This document shows, one piece after another, positions 6,567-15,348 of a DNA stretch of 16,357 nucleotides. The translations under genes and the position numbers were made by a program. The notes beneath the pieces were generated by a model. It was not told where the DNA came from, ran no database searches, and saw nothing but the letters and a program-made list of their open reading frames with translations. Source of the DNA: Rhodospirillales bacterium (GTDB lineage Bacteria; Pseudomonadota; Alphaproteobacteria; Rhodospirillales; Casp-alpha2); the NCBI GenBank assembly GCA_030727885.1, contig JANRAT010000282.1:1-16357 (forward strand). Reading direction: 5' to 3'. Position 1 is the stretch's first letter, and every line of letters starts with the position of its first letter.

Positions 6567-7174
6567 TGCTGGGCGCCAAGCCACCGCGCGATCGCAACCT
6601 GACTCGCCAGAAACTCAGCCTCGACAAGCAGGCGCGCGCTGCAGCGCTTGGGCAAAAACCGGCGATCCTCTGGTTTACCGGGCTTTCGGGTGCCGGGAAA
6701 TCGACCATTGCCAATCTGGTCGCCGAGAAACTGCACGTGGCCGGCAAGCATACCTACATGCTTGATGGCGACAATGTACGCCATGGGCTCAACCGTGATC
6801 TCGGTTTTACCGATGCCGACCGGGTTGAGAATATCCGCCGTATCGCAGAGGTCGCCAAGCTGTTCGTTGATGCAGGATTGATCGTCATTGTGTCTGCGAT
6901 CTCGCCTTTCCACTCTGATCGCGACATGGCCCGGCAACTGGTCGAACCGGGCGAGTTCTTTGAAATTCATGTCGCCGCCTCGCTCGCCACCTGTGAAGCG
7001 CGTGACCCGAAAGGCCTGTACGCACGCGCCAGACAAGGCAAGATCGCCAACTTCACCGGGATATCGTCATCTTATGAAGCCCCGGAAAATCCCGAGCTCA
7101 GGATTGATACGGCTGTCGTCGATGCCGAAACGGCAGCGGATCAGGTGCTTGCACTGTTGCAGGCGCATCGGTGA
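6566..7174 (+). CDS. cysC: adenylylsulfate (APS) kinase, CysC
   Basis: It phosphorylates adenosine 5'-phosphosulfate with ATP to give PAPS, the sulfuryl donor for sulfotransferases and for PAPS reduction. The 202-aa protein has a Walker A GLSGAGKST at residues 39-47, DGDNVRHGLNRDLGF (about 68-81), the ISPF segment with the phospho-acceptor-type serine at S113, and KGLYARAR...NFTGI. These are complete for the family. The N-terminus (NLTRQKLSLDKQARAAALGQ) resembles the linker that joins CysN to CysC in fused CysNC proteins, suggesting descent from a fusion (inference). GGGGGA lies 8 nt before the ATG. It precedes an fkbM gene by 58 bp and probably shares its transcript. No cysD, cysN or sulfotransferase is visible, so APS must come from elsewhere. 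Confidence 0.95.
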   Translation: MLGAKPPRDRNLTRQKLSLDKQARAAALGQKPAILWFTGLSGAGKSTIANLVAEKLHVAGKHTYMLDGDNVRHGLNRDLGFTDADRVENIRRIAEVAKLFVDAGLIVIVSAISPFHSDRDMARQLVEPGEFFEIHVAASLATCEARDPKGLYARARQGKIANFTGISSSYEAPENPELRIDTAVVDAETAADQVLALLQAHR

Positions 7175-7232
7175 TGTGGTGACGTCAGGCGCATTGCCGT
7201 AGCGGCCTTTCCACACCAGAGGAGACAGCCAA

Positions 7233-8207
7233 ATGATCAACATGTTCAAGCCCCTGGCCGTTGCCAGAGTGGCTGATCGTCTGCCGCTCAGATATTTTGA
7301 TATCGGATCAAGGGGTGGGTTGCAGGATGATCTGATACCATTGGCATTTGCTGTTGATGCTGTAGGTTTCGAGCCGGATGCTGTGGAATTCGAACGGCTC
7401 GAAAAGCAACCATCGGGACCCTGGCGCAGTCTCCGCTTTCTGCCGGTCGGCGTTGCCGGCGCAAGCGGTGAGCGGACACTGTTCATTCCGGATGATCCGC
7501 TGTCGGCCTCATTAATGGCGCACGACCCGGCAATCGGTGAAGTCTTCAACAAACAGCATATGTTCTCACTGTCGCGGACTGTTCGTGTCCCGGTCCTGAG
7601 TCTCGCTGATGCCCTGAAGCAATCGGGTCTTGAGCGCATCGATTATCTGAAGATTGATGTTGAGGGTGCGGAGCTGGAAATTTTCGACGGGTCGGCACAG
7701 GTTCTGGCGGAAGTGCTTTGCATCAAAACCGAAGTTGCCTTCATCGCCGCCCGTAAAAACCAGCCACTGGCCAGTGACGTCGACCAGCATCTGCGCGCTG
7801 CAGGGTTTCAACTGCTGGCTATGATCGAGCCGGCGCACTGGCGGCGACAGGGGACACTGACCGATCCGTATTACGCGGCGCAGGATGTTCCTTATGCAAA
7901 GGGGCAGTTGATTCATGCAGATATGCTCTACATCCGTGATGCAGAGACGATGGCAGAAAATTCCGACAAATTGGTGCGTCAGGCCCTGATTCTTATGTCG
8001 TTCGGATATTTCGACCATGCGATGCTGCTGCTGCAACGACCGCTGGTTCAGGATTATCTGAAATCGGAATTTGCGCTGAGCCCGCTCGAGGTCGTTGGCC
8101 CGGCATCAAAGGCCTATGGTCGGCGCGCATTTCTGCGCGCTTTCTACAGACAGTTTCGCGGTCTTGTTCCGTTTGCCCGCTATCTCCGGAACCTGCTGGC
8201 AAACTAG
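7233..8207 (+). CDS. FkbM-family SAM-dependent methyltransferase
   Basis: The 324-aa protein belongs to the FkbM family, which typically O-methylates sugars or other small and glycan substrates; the substrate here is unknown. Visible motifs are the SAM loop YFDIGSRGG (21-29), the strand-end GFEPD (45-49), and the family signature DYLKIDVEGAELEIFDG (137-153). About 100 residues after the usual domain form an extension with a helix-rich stretch (KLVRQALILMSFGYFDHAM) and a basic C-terminus (YRQFRGLVPFARYLR). GAGGAGA lies about 8 nt before the ATG, a strong site. It follows cysC and converges on htpX with only 16 bp between stops. A role in decorating a surface polysaccharide is an inference from family and neighbours. 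Confidence 0.9.
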   Translation: MINMFKPLAVARVADRLPLRYFDIGSRGGLQDDLIPLAFAVDAVGFEPDAVEFERLEKQPSGPWRSLRFLPVGVAGASGERTLFIPDDPLSASLMAHDPAIGEVFNKQHMFSLSRTVRVPVLSLADALKQSGLERIDYLKIDVEGAELEIFDGSAQVLAEVLCIKTEVAFIAARKNQPLASDVDQHLRAAGFQLLAMIEPAHWRRQGTLTDPYYAAQDVPYAKGQLIHADMLYIRDAETMAENSDKLVRQALILMSFGYFDHAMLLLQRPLVQDYLKSEFALSPLEVVGPASKAYGRRAFLRAFYRQFRGLVPFARYLRNLLAN

Positions 8208-8223
8208 TGCGGCGCAGTCAGCG

Positions 8224-9078
8224 TCAGCCCCACGGGCGGGGCGTCATGCCGGCGATTTCCTGCAATTTGCGGACCCGGTTCTGCGTGCTGGGATGGGTCG
8301 AAAACAGATTGTCCACGGCACCGCCATGTAACGGATTGACGATGAACATGTGCGCTGTTGCCGGGTTATCTTCAGCGACGGCGTTATCGATGGATCGCGA
8401 ACCCTGATCGAGTTTCTGCAGGGCGTCGGCCAGCCAAATCGGGTTGCCGCAGATCTCGGCGCCACTGGCATCAGCCGCATACTCGCGGGTTCTGGAAATC
8501 GCCATCTGCACCAGCATCGCGGCAATCGGTGCCAGGATCATGACCAGCAGGGTACCGACAAAGCCGAGCGGGTTGTTACGGTTGTTGCCGAAAAACAGTG
8601 CGAAGTTGGCAAGCATCGACAACGCCCCGGCGAGCGTTGCGGTAATCGTCATGGTCAGGGTGTCGCGGTTTTTGACGTGCGCCAGTTCGTGCGCCATGAC
8701 GCCGGCGATCTCTTCGCTGCTCAGCAGCCGCAACAGGCCGGTGGTCGCACAAACCGAGGCATTCTCGGGATTGCGCCCGGTGGCAAAGGCGTTCGGCTGA
8801 TCGTTATCGACGATATAGACCTTCGGCATCGGCAGTTCGGCCTTGAGCGCCAGTTGCCGGACAATACCGTAAAAACCGGGCTGGCTGGTCGCCGTGACCT
8901 CGCGCGCCTTGTACATGCGCAATACCAGGGAATCTGCATTCCAATAGGCGAAAAAGTTCGTTGCGACGGCGACCATCAGCGCGATCACCATGCCGCCCTG
9001 GCCGCCCAGCAGGAACCCGGCACCCATGAAAAGGGCCGTCAATCCGGCCAGCAGTATGCCAGTCTTCATAAGGTTCAT
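8224..9078 (-). CDS. htpX: membrane zinc metalloprotease HtpX
   Basis: It is an integral inner-membrane M48 peptidase that degrades misfolded membrane proteins. The 284-aa product begins with two hydrophobic segments (about residues 6-24 and 30-45). The zinc motif HELAH is at 130-134 and the third ligand is probably E199 in [10 protein letters not shown]. Two more hydrophobic stretches lie at about 143-163 and 173-195. The C-terminus [18 protein letters not shown] is typical. I chose the ATG at 9078 because GGAGGTGG lies directly upstream and the first membrane helix starts there; the frame stays open to 9195. The promoter region is shared with the divergent SDHAF4-like gene, with a GATAAT on the minus strand in that gap. 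Confidence 0.95.
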   Translation of the reverse strand: MNLMKTGILLAGLTALFMGAGFLLGGQGGMVIALMVAVATNFFAYWNADSLVLRMYKAREVTATSQPGFYGIVRQLALKAELPMPKVYIVDNDQPNAFATGRNPENASVCATTGLLRLLSSEEIAGVMAHELAHVKNRDTLTMTITATLAGALSMLANFALFFGNNRNNPLGFVGTLLVMILAPIAAMLVQMAISRTREYAADASGAEICGNPIWLADALQKLDQGSRSIDNAVAEDNPATAHMFIVNPLHGGAVDNLFSTHPSTQNRVRKLQEIAGMTPRPWG

Positions 9079-9178
9079 GGTCCACCTCCGATAAAGCGCC
9101 TTGTAGCGCCGGTCATATTGAATTATCTCAAAAGCACGGCAATGCAATCGCTGGCACGGCGTTGAGGAAAAAATAGTC

Positions 9179-9346
9179 ATGGACGAAAAAACCACGAACA
9201 GTGTTTCCGGCGAGAAAACGGTCGAGAAAACTCATGCGACTGAAACGGCTGAGAACGTCAAAGCGACCGAACACGGCGGCCCTGAAGGCCCGGAGCCAAC
9301 CCGTTACGGCGATTGGGAAAAAAAGGGCCGCTGCATCGATTTTTAA
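9179..9346 (+). CDS. SDHAF4/DUF1674-family succinate dehydrogenase assembly factor (55 aa)
   Basis: This small gene encodes 55 residues. The first 30 are charged, threonine-rich and presumably disordered ([20 protein letters not shown]). The last 23 carry the family's conserved C-terminal block, [18 protein letters not shown] then RCIDF. In mitochondria, SDHAF4 binds the flavinylated SdhA subunit and assists assembly of complex II; the bacterial relatives are presumed to do the same. GAGGA lies 10 nt before the ATG. The gene is divergent from htpX, an adjacency I recall in other Alphaproteobacteria. The conserved tail is near-identical to what I remember of the family, so the call is firm despite the size. 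Confidence 0.92.
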   Translation: MDEKTTNSVSGEKTVEKTHATETAENVKATEHGGPEGPEPTRYGDWEKKGRCIDF

Positions 9347-9370
9347 TGCCATGCAGTGTTCTTCAGAGAA

Positions 9371-9399
9371 TTGCAGAGATATGACTGCCGCATTATCAT
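9371..9399 (+). promoter_or_regulatory. putative promoter for the TPR-like gene
   Basis: TTGCAG (9371-9376) and TATCAT (9394-9399, five of six) are separated by 17 bp. A start near 9406 would give a leader of about 100 nt that contains both hairpins described next. Read by eye only. Confidence 0.3.
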
Positions 9400-9448
9400 C
9401 TTTCAGGATTAGGTAAGAATAGCGGCGGACTATGCCGTAAATATAAAT

Positions 9449-9485
9449 GCCGACAATTGAAGTCGGCGGTGCGGGGATCTCCCCG
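9449..9485 (+). promoter_or_regulatory. two tandem hairpins in the leader of the TPR-like gene
   Basis: The first stem is GCCGAC (9449-9454) with GTCGGC (9462-9467) around a 7-nt AATTGAA loop. The second is CGGGGA (9472-9477) with TCCCCG (9480-9485), which would fold as a 5-bp stem with a 4-nt loop. They end about 20 nt before the start codon and 7 nt before the AGGGG ribosome binding site. Neither is followed by a T run, so a role in translation or mRNA stability is more likely than termination. Confidence 0.5.
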
Positions 9486-9505
9486 GTGCTTAGGGGCGAG
9501 CGTGC

Positions 9506-10900
9506 ATGGGGCTGTTTGCAAGTATACTTAAAAGCATTTTGCCGTCGAAACGGCAAAGCAAGCGCCGGAAAAAACGCCGCTCTTCGGTACAGGGCGGCGG
9601 CGGGTTTATGCCGTCCGAAGGTGGCAGTGACGGCAAGGTGATGCTGGCCAATCTGTTCGGCAGTGGTGGTCTGGAAATAAGCGAACGCCTGGCCGGCATG
9701 CTGAGCCGTGAATCCATGGTGCAGACGGTCTCTGCCGGACAGGTCCTGAAACAGAATTTGCGCGTCGGCTTTGTAGAACGATTGTTGCTGGCGAACGAGG
9801 AAGGGCGCGGCTGGCTCGCCGAGGAAGAAGCCGATGTGCTGATCTGGGGCGCCATGGAAGATATGGGTACCGTCGCCCGGTTGCATTTTCTCACCCTCGA
9901 CGCCAATCAGAATGGCCAGCCCGGGATCTTCGGCATGGCCGATACGCTCGATCTTCCCGTGCCGTTGACAGACGAAGTGGGGGCACTGGTCCGGGCGGTG
10001 ACGCTGGCGGTGCTGTTGCCGGTCAGCAAGGGCTCAAGGCGTGCACTTGCCGACCGGTTGGTCGAAAACCTGGAACCGGCAAAGGCGGCGCTGGCCAGTT
10101 TGCCGGAAGACGCTCCGGAAGAATGCCGGATTGCCATTCTGAACTGCCTCGGCAATGCCTATGCCACGTCTTATCGCTTCGGCAACAAGAAGGCCGGGGC
10201 CGGGGCGTTCGAGCATTACCGTGCCGCCGAGGCGATGATCGATGCCAAGAAAGATCCGATGACCTGGTCGGTGCTGCATACGCATCTCGGTTTGATGCTG
10301 GAAGCGGATGCCAAGGACCGCAAGGATCCGGGCGGTATGCAGGCAGCCATCAAGTGTTATACCGAAATCAGCAAAGCCCTGACCCGCGATGCGTTCCCTC
10401 AGGACTGGGGGCTGTCGCACATTCGCCGCGCCATGGCGCTGTATAAAATGGCCTCGTTACAGGGAGCGCAGGCGCAGGCACACCTGACCGAAGCGACCCG
10501 CGCCTTTGAAGAAGCCCTGATGGTCTATGACCGCAACCAGATGCCGGAACGCTGGGCCGAGGTGATGAACCATTACGGCGTGGCGCTGATGGCGCTCGGC
10601 GGGTACGGCAAGTCTGACGCTATTCTGCAGCAGTCGATCTCGACCTTCCGCAAGGTCCTCGAAGTCCGCAAGCGCGAAACCTCCCCCCTGCTGTGGGCGC
10701 AGACCGCCAACAATCTCGGCGCCGCCTGCTTCGCGCTGGCCAAGCAGGCCAAGGAAGAACACCTTCTGGAAGAAGCCTCGTATTATTTCCAGGGCGCGAT
10801 CAAGATCTTCCGCAAGGTCAAGGGCCAGAAGAAAAAGGCCGCGGTGATCTCGAAAAATCTGATGCGCGTGCAGCACATGCTCAGCGAAGACGCGGCTTAA
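9506..10900 (+). CDS. uncharacterised tetratricopeptide-like repeat protein
   Basis: I do not recognise a named family for this 464-aa protein. It opens with a short hydrophobic/amphipathic stretch (MGLFASILKSILPS) followed by a very basic segment (KRQSKRRKKRRSS), which may touch the membrane or nucleic acid. A middle domain (about 50-175) includes ADVLIWGAMEDMGTVARLHFL, possibly a small alpha/beta fold. From about residue 200 on, it is built of helical repeats of TPR or Sel1-like style: NCLGNAYATSYRF, THLGLMLEADAKDR, AFEEALMVYDRNQMPERWAEV, NHYGVALMALGGYGKS, NNLGAACFALAKQA. No enzyme motif is visible. AGGGG lies 9 nt before the ATG. It stands alone between convergent acs and the SDHAF4-like gene; a scaffold or protein-interaction role is inferred. 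Confidence 0.8.
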   Translation: MGLFASILKSILPSKRQSKRRKKRRSSVQGGGGFMPSEGGSDGKVMLANLFGSGGLEISERLAGMLSRESMVQTVSAGQVLKQNLRVGFVERLLLANEEGRGWLAEEEADVLIWGAMEDMGTVARLHFLTLDANQNGQPGIFGMADTLDLPVPLTDEVGALVRAVTLAVLLPVSKGSRRALADRLVENLEPAKAALASLPEDAPEECRIAILNCLGNAYATSYRFGNKKAGAGAFEHYRAAEAMIDAKKDPMTWSVLHTHLGLMLEADAKDRKDPGGMQAAIKCYTEISKALTRDAFPQDWGLSHIRRAMALYKMASLQGAQAQAHLTEATRAFEEALMVYDRNQMPERWAEVMNHYGVALMALGGYGKSDAILQQSISTFRKVLEVRKRETSPLLWAQTANNLGAACFALAKQAKEEHLLEEASYYFQGAIKIFRKVKGQKKKAAVISKNLMRVQHMLSEDAA

Positions 10901-10920
10901 CCGTCATCGTGATTTTCACA

Positions 10921-11021
10921 ATTCGTCATCCCCGCGAAAGCGTGGTTCCAGTGATGTGAAGCGTTCGGTTGGTTTCCTGCCACAGCCTGCGCCCGCAAAG
11001 GCGCGTGCGGGAATGATGAAT
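10921..11021. repeat. inverted GTCATYCCCGC-type intergenic repeat
   Basis: ATTCGTCATCCCCGCGAAAGCG (starting 10921) pairs with the complement of the segment ending at 11021, which reads ATTCATCATTCCCGCACGCG on the other strand. The arms are imperfect and about 55 bp of unrelated sequence lies between. The core wording is that of the common GTCATTCCCGC hairpin repeats of Alphaproteobacteria. It sits between the convergent TPR-like and acs genes. The remainder of the 10901-11089 gap is the acs terminator. Confidence 0.6.
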
Positions 11022-11039
11022 TGCTTGGCGATGAAAAAT

Positions 11040-11066
11040 GAAAGGGGGCCGTTTGGGCCCCCTTTC
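11040..11066 (-). terminator. intrinsic terminator of acs
   Basis: GAAAGGGGGCC (11040-11050) and GGCCCCCTTTC (11056-11066) form a perfect 11-bp stem with a 5-nt loop. On the minus strand the stem is followed by ATTTTTC, a short T run. It begins 23 nt after the acs stop codon. On the plus strand no T run follows, so it mainly serves acs, though the stem might also stop leftover plus-strand transcripts. Confidence 0.88.
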
Positions 11067-11089
11067 TGGTTCGTGTAGAGGTGTGTTTT

Positions 11090-13036
<1,947 letters not shown>

Positions 13037-13079
13037 TAGAGTGCCCTCTCCCTTTCGATGCTTGTGTGACAGCGTCTGC

Positions 13080-13096
13080 GCGGGGTTTATCCCCGC
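13080..13096 (-). other. stem-loop at the start of the acs leader
   Basis: GCGGGG (13080-13085) and CCCCGC (13091-13096) pair perfectly around a 5-nt loop. The predicted transcription start is near 13100, so the hairpin would lie at the very 5' end of the acs message, where it could protect the RNA, or act as a DNA site. Confidence 0.45.
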
Positions 13097-13097
13097 A

Positions 13098-13134
13098 TTA
13101 TCGTCAATTATCGTCAAATTAGGCCAAAAGCCAA
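13098..13134 (-). promoter_or_regulatory. acs promoter with tandem TTGACGATAA repeat
   Basis: On the minus strand TTGGCT (13134-13129) and GATAAT (13112-13107, five of six) are 16 bp apart. The 10-bp unit TTGACGATAA occurs twice head to tail at 13117-13108 and 13107-13098, covering the -10 and the probable start site. A head-to-tail repeat with one-helical-turn period puts both units on the same DNA face, as expected for a regulator site. Confidence 0.5.
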
Positions 13135-13153
13135 GGGGGCAAGACATGCCCCC
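13135..13153 (-). terminator. probable terminator after the Rieske gene
   Basis: GGGGGC (13135-13140) and GCCCCC (13148-13153) form a perfect 6-bp stem with a 7-nt loop. It lies about 30 nt past the Rieske stop codon. The downstream minus-strand sequence TTGGCTTTTGG is only moderately T-rich, so termination may be partial. The -35 box of acs starts immediately after it. Confidence 0.55.
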
Positions 13154-13183
13154 AGTCCTTTGGGCAGGCACATTCAGGCCTGT

Positions 13184-13519
13184 TTATAAAGAAACATATA
13201 CGTTTCCACCCCGCACATCGGCATTGATCTGAATCAAATGGTCGCCTTCACAGGGACCCGATATGCAAAACCCGTCCTCAATCTGAAACAGGGCGGCATG
13301 CGTTGAGCACATGATATGGGTGCGCTCATGATTGAGAAACTGACCGGAGATGAAATCGAGCGGGGCACCAATGTGCGGGCAGCTGTTTTCGTAGACGAAC
13401 ACACCGTCGCCTTTGCGGATCACCATGACGGCGACCTGACGCTCCCCGAGCTCAGCGATAAAGGCCTGCGAGCCGTCTTCGGGGACATCATCGACGGCGC
13501 AAAGCAGGGCACCGCTCAT
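13184..13519 (-). CDS. Rieske [2Fe-2S] ferredoxin-like protein
   Basis: The 111-aa protein is a single Rieske domain without a membrane anchor or signal peptide, so a soluble electron carrier or oxygenase-type ferredoxin is likely. The cluster ligands are in the canonical pattern: C47-P-H49 in SCPHIGAPLDF and C71-S-T-H74 in IMCSTHAALFQ. The later cysteines (C85, C90) are extra and resemble the CISGPCEG end of this small-protein class. The ATG overlaps the stop of the EVE gene as ATGA (13516-13519), so the two are coupled. The partner oxidoreductase is not in the window and cannot be named. Confidence 0.92.
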   Translation of the reverse strand: MSGALLCAVDDVPEDGSQAFIAELGERQVAVMVIRKGDGVFVYENSCPHIGAPLDFISGQFLNHERTHIMCSTHAALFQIEDGFCISGPCEGDHLIQINADVRGGNVYVSL

Positions 13520-13929
13520 GGTTTGATGCCGCCCATATGGCAGATGATTTTCCAGGAAGCCGCATCGATCGGCACCACGGACAGACGCGACTGTTTCAGC
13601 AGGCCCAGTTCAGAGAACCTCGGGTCGGCCTTGATCTCGGCCAGCGAAACCGGCGTTTTAAGGGGTTCAATGGCCTTGAAATCGACCATCCCGAAACGTC
13701 CGGTCGGATCGGTATGATCGGGGTAATATTCGCGCACCACCTCGACCGTGCCGACGATGCTTTTTTCTTGAACCGAGTGGTAAAAGAACGCGCGGTCGCC
13801 GATTTTCATCGCCTTCATGTTGTTAGCGGCCTGATAGTTGCGAACCCCGTGCCAGGGCTCGACGCCGACTTTGACATGATCATCCCATGACCATGAAGAA
13901 GGTTCGGATTTTATCAGCCAGTGTTTCAT
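13516..13929 (-). CDS. EVE domain-containing protein
   Basis: The 137-aa protein is one complete EVE domain, a PUA-like fold that is thought to recognise modified bases in nucleic acid; its exact ligand is not known. Visible family phrases are WLIKSEPSSWSWDD at the N-terminus, WHGVRNYQAANNMKAMKIGD, RAFFYHSVQEKSIVGTVEVV, and PLKTPVSLAEIKADP. The stop overlaps the Rieske start by 4 bp, and its own start is 8 bp after the YciI stop, with GAGGCG as the ribosome binding site partly inside that stop. It is probably co-transcribed with gpsA and yciI. Confidence 0.93.
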   Translation of the reverse strand: MKHWLIKSEPSSWSWDDHVKVGVEPWHGVRNYQAANNMKAMKIGDRAFFYHSVQEKSIVGTVEVVREYYPDHTDPTGRFGMVDFKAIEPLKTPVSLAEIKADPRFSELGLLKQSRLSVVPIDAASWKIICHMGGIKP

Positions 13930-13937
13930 GATGCGCC

Positions 13938-14222
13938 TCAGTCTGCCGGAAAGACTTTTTTCCAGGGCCGGATGTCGACGCTGGCGAACAGGCCGGCCTT
14001 GGCATAGGGATCATTGGCGGCCCAGCTTTCGGCGGCCGGATAATCATCAAATGCCATGATCAGGGTCGATCCGACCATGCCCTCGCCGTCATCGGTGAGC
14101 AGCGGGCCGGCGGCAACGATCTGTGCGGCACTGGCTTTCAGATAGGCGACATGGGCCGGGCGGTTTTCAGCGCGGACGTGGGCGTGGTCGGGTTTGTCGA
14201 GGCAATAGATTACGAAATGCAT
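13938..14222 (-). CDS. YciI-family protein
   Basis: The 94-aa protein matches the YciI-like/ferredoxin-like alpha+beta barrel family, which lacks a firmly established general function. It begins MHFVIYCLDKPDHAHVR and shows the usual RPAHVAYL, AGPLLTDDGEGMVGSTLIM and NDPYAKAGLFASVDIRPWKKV. The histidine in RPAHVAYL and the aspartate in NDPY are the positions usually cited as conserved. AAGGA lies about 7 nt before the ATG, and gpsA ends 22 bp upstream. Position in the gpsA-yciI-EVE string suggests simple co-transcription, not a shared pathway. Confidence 0.92.
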   Translation of the reverse strand: MHFVIYCLDKPDHAHVRAENRPAHVAYLKASAAQIVAAGPLLTDDGEGMVGSTLIMAFDDYPAAESWAANDPYAKAGLFASVDIRPWKKVFPAD

Positions 14223-14244
14223 GACAGGTCCTTGTCTGGTTGGA

Positions 14245-15240
14245 TCAGCTGAATTCGGCTTTCAGCGGCCGTTCCATCAAGCCGGCAATGGCGGCATCGA
14301 TGTTCTGGCCCTGATGAATGATGGCGTGCACGGCCTTGCAGATCGGCATGTCGACGCCAAGACGCTCAGCCAGTTGCAGCACAGAAATGGCACTGCTGAC
14401 GCCTTCGGTGACGGCGACCCGCTCGGCCAGAATCTCGGCGGCGGTTTTGCCCTGTCCAAGCGCATGGCCGAAGGAAAAATTCCTGGACTGCATGGCGTTG
14501 CAGGTCAGCACCAGATCGCCAAGGCCGGCCAGCCCCATCATGGTTTCCGTCTGTGCACCCTTTTTGCGGCCAAGCCGCATCAGTTCTGCCAGACCCCGGG
14601 TGATCAGTGCCGCCCGCGCGTTGTCGCCAAGCCCGCGACCGCCGACGATGCCGCACGCAATCGCCAGCACGTTTTTGACGGCGCCGCCGATCTCTGCACC
14701 GATGATGTCGGTGGACTGGTAGAGGCGGAACATCGGACTGCTCAGCGCAGCGATCAGCTTGTGGCCAAGCGCCGTGTCGGCGCAGGCCAGCGTCAGCGCA
14801 ACCGGCAGACCGCGCGCAACCTCGGCGGCGAAGGACGGACCGGAAAGGGCGGCCAGCGGCTGATCGGGTAAAGTCTCCTCAATGATTTCACTCATCAAAG
14901 CGCCGGTGTTCTGCTCGACCCCCTTGTTGGCGAGGATCACCGGAATGCCTTTCGGGATGACCCGCGCCAGGTCTTCGGCAACGCGGCGCATGAATTGCGC
15001 CGGCACCACCAGCAGAAGCGCTTCGGCGTCACGGATGGCATCACCCAGATCGGCGCTGGCACGAATGCCGTCAGGCAGGGGAATGTCTGGCAGAAAACCG
15101 GGGTTGCCGTCGCCGGCATTGATGGCGGCAGCGATTTCCGGCTCGCGGGCATAAAGACTGGTGGTGCGTCCGGCGCGCCGCGCAACCGCTGCCAATGCCG
15201 TGCCCCATGCCCCGCCGCCGATGATCGCGATTTTTTCCAT
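14245..15240 (-). CDS. gpsA: glycerol-3-phosphate dehydrogenase [NAD(P)+]
   Basis: It reduces dihydroxyacetone phosphate to sn-glycerol 3-phosphate, the backbone for phospholipids, in the cytoplasm. The 331-aa length is standard. Motifs are the nucleotide-binding GGGAWGTALA (8-17), LLLVVPAQ, the ANKGVEQNTG loop with its conserved lysine, LSGPSFAAEVA, the catalytic-lysine segment GGAVKNVLAIACGI, and GDNARAALITRGLAEL. The start ATG at 15240 has no obvious ribosome binding site. tsaD ends 108 bp upstream with a REP-like hairpin between, so gpsA may have its own weak promoter in the AT-rich stretch near 15290-15308, but I see no clear boxes. Confidence 0.96.
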   Translation of the reverse strand: MEKIAIIGGGAWGTALAAVARRAGRTTSLYAREPEIAAAINAGDGNPGFLPDIPLPDGIRASADLGDAIRDAEALLLVVPAQFMRRVAEDLARVIPKGIPVILANKGVEQNTGALMSEIIEETLPDQPLAALSGPSFAAEVARGLPVALTLACADTALGHKLIAALSSPMFRLYQSTDIIGAEIGGAVKNVLAIACGIVGGRGLGDNARAALITRGLAELMRLGRKKGAQTETMMGLAGLGDLVLTCNAMQSRNFSFGHALGQGKTAAEILAERVAVTEGVSSAISVLQLAERLGVDMPICKAVHAIIHQGQNIDAAIAGLMERPLKAEFS

Positions 15241-15308
15241 GGCGTATTTGTAGGCGATGCGGTGCGGGCTGTCACCTGTGCTTGGGGAATGAAATTAGTT
15301 TAAAAATT

Positions 15309-15334
15309 GTCATTCCGGCGCAGGCCGGGGTGAC
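15309..15334. repeat. GTCATTCCGGC-type hairpin, likely also tsaD terminator
   Basis: GTCATTCCGGC (15309-15319) pairs with GCCGGGGTGAC (15324-15334) over 11 bp with two wobble pairs and a 4-nt loop. On the minus strand it is followed by AATTTTTAAA, a T run suitable for intrinsic termination after tsaD. Its wording matches the alphaproteobacterial GTCATTCC hairpin repeats and the 10921-11021 element. Confidence 0.65.
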
Positions 15335-15348
15335 GGGCAAAACTTATT

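Noticed and set aside
8227..8242. GCCCC/GGGGC hairpin at the fkbM-htpX convergence as a terminator
   Set aside because: It lies within the htpX coding end, has only 5-bp arms and no T run on either strand.
8350..9165. Plus-strand open frame opposite htpX (271 aa)
   Set aside because: Antisense shadow of htpX, rich in Gln/Arg/His, as is typical of such shadows in GC-rich genes.
13037..13171. Longer Acs starting at 13171
   Set aside because: The extra 45 residues cover the acs promoter, repeat and hairpins and do not resemble the family N-terminus.
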